Assembly: GCA_963814915.1 (NCBI GenBank) | Contig: CAWFEI010000010.1 | Location: forward strand, 1-64,000 | Source of the DNA: VRUE01 sp963814915 | GTDB taxonomy: Bacteria > Actinomycetota > Thermoleophilia > Solirubrobacterales > 70-9 | DNA: 64,000 nt | Reading direction: 5' to 3' | In this document: one piece after another, positions 63,562-64,000 of the stretch | How positions within the stretch are numbered: the first letter of the stretch is position 1 | Layout: each line of letters opens with the position of its first letter | The notes under the pieces: generated by a model | What the model was told of the DNA's origin: nothing | The model's input: only the letters and a program-made list of their open reading frames with translations | The model's database searches: none | Position numbers and translations under genes: made by a program

Positions 63562-64000
63562 GTAGTTCTCTCCTTGTCCCTCGAGCCCCTCTGCCGGCCG
63601 CTTCCCTTAGCGGCCCCGTTCAGGCTCGGTTTTCCCTGTAGGTGCTACTGAACTACTTCGTACATGAAGTAGCCGTGAGTGAAACACGACATGTTCTAAG
63701 GGTCAAGAAAAAGACTGTGTTTCCAGATCGTCTACCAGAGGCGCGCATGCCGCTCAAACCCCGCTATGACGCGGAGAAAGGCTAGGTACGCATACGTAAT
63801 GCGGCGTGCGATTTGCGGCGGCGCGCCGACCCAGGTGTTCCTGAAAGAGCCACTCATCCTGAGGCGCCTCAACCGGGGCACCTGCCTCAATCGATCATTG
63901 CTGCGGATTTCGGCTCTGCCGATGGCATGGGCCCGGCGGCCGCCGAAGCTGCGCCACCTGAGGCCGTGGAAAGAGAGTGGGACCGGTACGACGCCCCATC
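63562..64000. other. Upstream region of the propeller gene, no gene seen
   Basis: AAGGAG lies just before the GTG at 63561. A possible promoter on the minus strand has TTGACC at 63701-63706, but its -10 box is weak. CTACTTC-N6-GAAGTAG (63653-63672) is a palindrome between promoter and gene. The rest up to the window end shows no family motif. Confidence 0.4.
63653..63672 (-). promoter_or_regulatory. Palindrome upstream of the propeller gene
   Basis: The perfect 7-bp arms CTACTTC / GAAGTAG flank GTACAT, about 90 bases upstream of the start codon. This is a candidate operator or 5' hairpin. Confidence 0.4.

Noticed and set aside
63747..63785. A tiny frame MPLKPRYDAEKG
   Set aside because: Twelve codons with no ribosome-binding site or conserved context.

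Overview
The window is very GC-rich DNA from a high-GC Gram-positive (Actinobacteriota) genome. The content points to the Thermoleophilia/Solirubrobacterales: large NHL-propeller and FN3-type secreted proteins with Arg/Lys-rich tails, a collagen-like secreted protein, RTX repeats, AbiEi-DUF559 proteins, tandem TetR regulators and an MpaB-like oxygenase. The lineage is an inference from gene families; no rRNA is present.

Layout. 1-11,271 (minus strand): an operon-like run of surface or secreted proteins, in transcription order collagen-like protein, a 1718-residue propeller protein, a partner protein, and a propeller+partner fusion that runs off the left edge. 11,272-12,540: a long leader, then a gene graveyard with TetR, Uma2 and HNH remnants. 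12,537-16,260: three toxin-antitoxin modules (one MazF-type, two PIN/VapC-type) around an RTX protein. 16,368-28,917: an AbiEi-like protein, then an amine/omega-amino-acid catabolic region (SSADH, alanine dehydrogenase, PucR regulator, class III aminotransferase, diverging from potA-D-B-C and an mmsA-type dehydrogenase). 28,942-36,830: broken adenylate cyclase, DUF3307, FAD amine oxidase, enolase-superfamily protein, ferritin, S51 peptidase and three TetR regulators. 36,896-42,899: a compact integrative element in tRNA-Asp carrying a tyrosine integrase and a two-gene RHH-wHTH/GHKL-ATPase cassette. 42,967-54,422: cell-wall enzymes, a cyclopropane-fatty-acid operon, an FtsH paralogue, secreted proteins, MpaB and SRPBCC proteins. 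54,669-63,561: tRNA-Val, a small membrane protein and a second propeller/partner gene pair.

How genes work together. The aminotransferase would use pyruvate and make alanine, which alanine dehydrogenase recycles. The PotABCD importer, two aldehyde dehydrogenases and a PuuB-like oxidase suggest polyamine or beta-alanine/GABA use under PucR control. The propeller and partner proteins occur as two translationally coupled pairs and once as a fusion, so they probably act together at the cell surface.

Most notable signals: (1) the tRNA-Asp element with its uncharacterised GHKL ATPase cassette, flanked by 43-bp att repeats and paired 10-bp integrase-arm-like repeats; (2) a dispersed hairpin repeat family with the core TTTGTCG...CGACAAA and covarying stems, one copy of which sits in frame inside a coding gene; (3) the propeller/partner surface system. 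Several genes carry frameshifts, concentrated in the surface-protein genes near both window ends; sequence error and real decay cannot be separated from the sequence alone.
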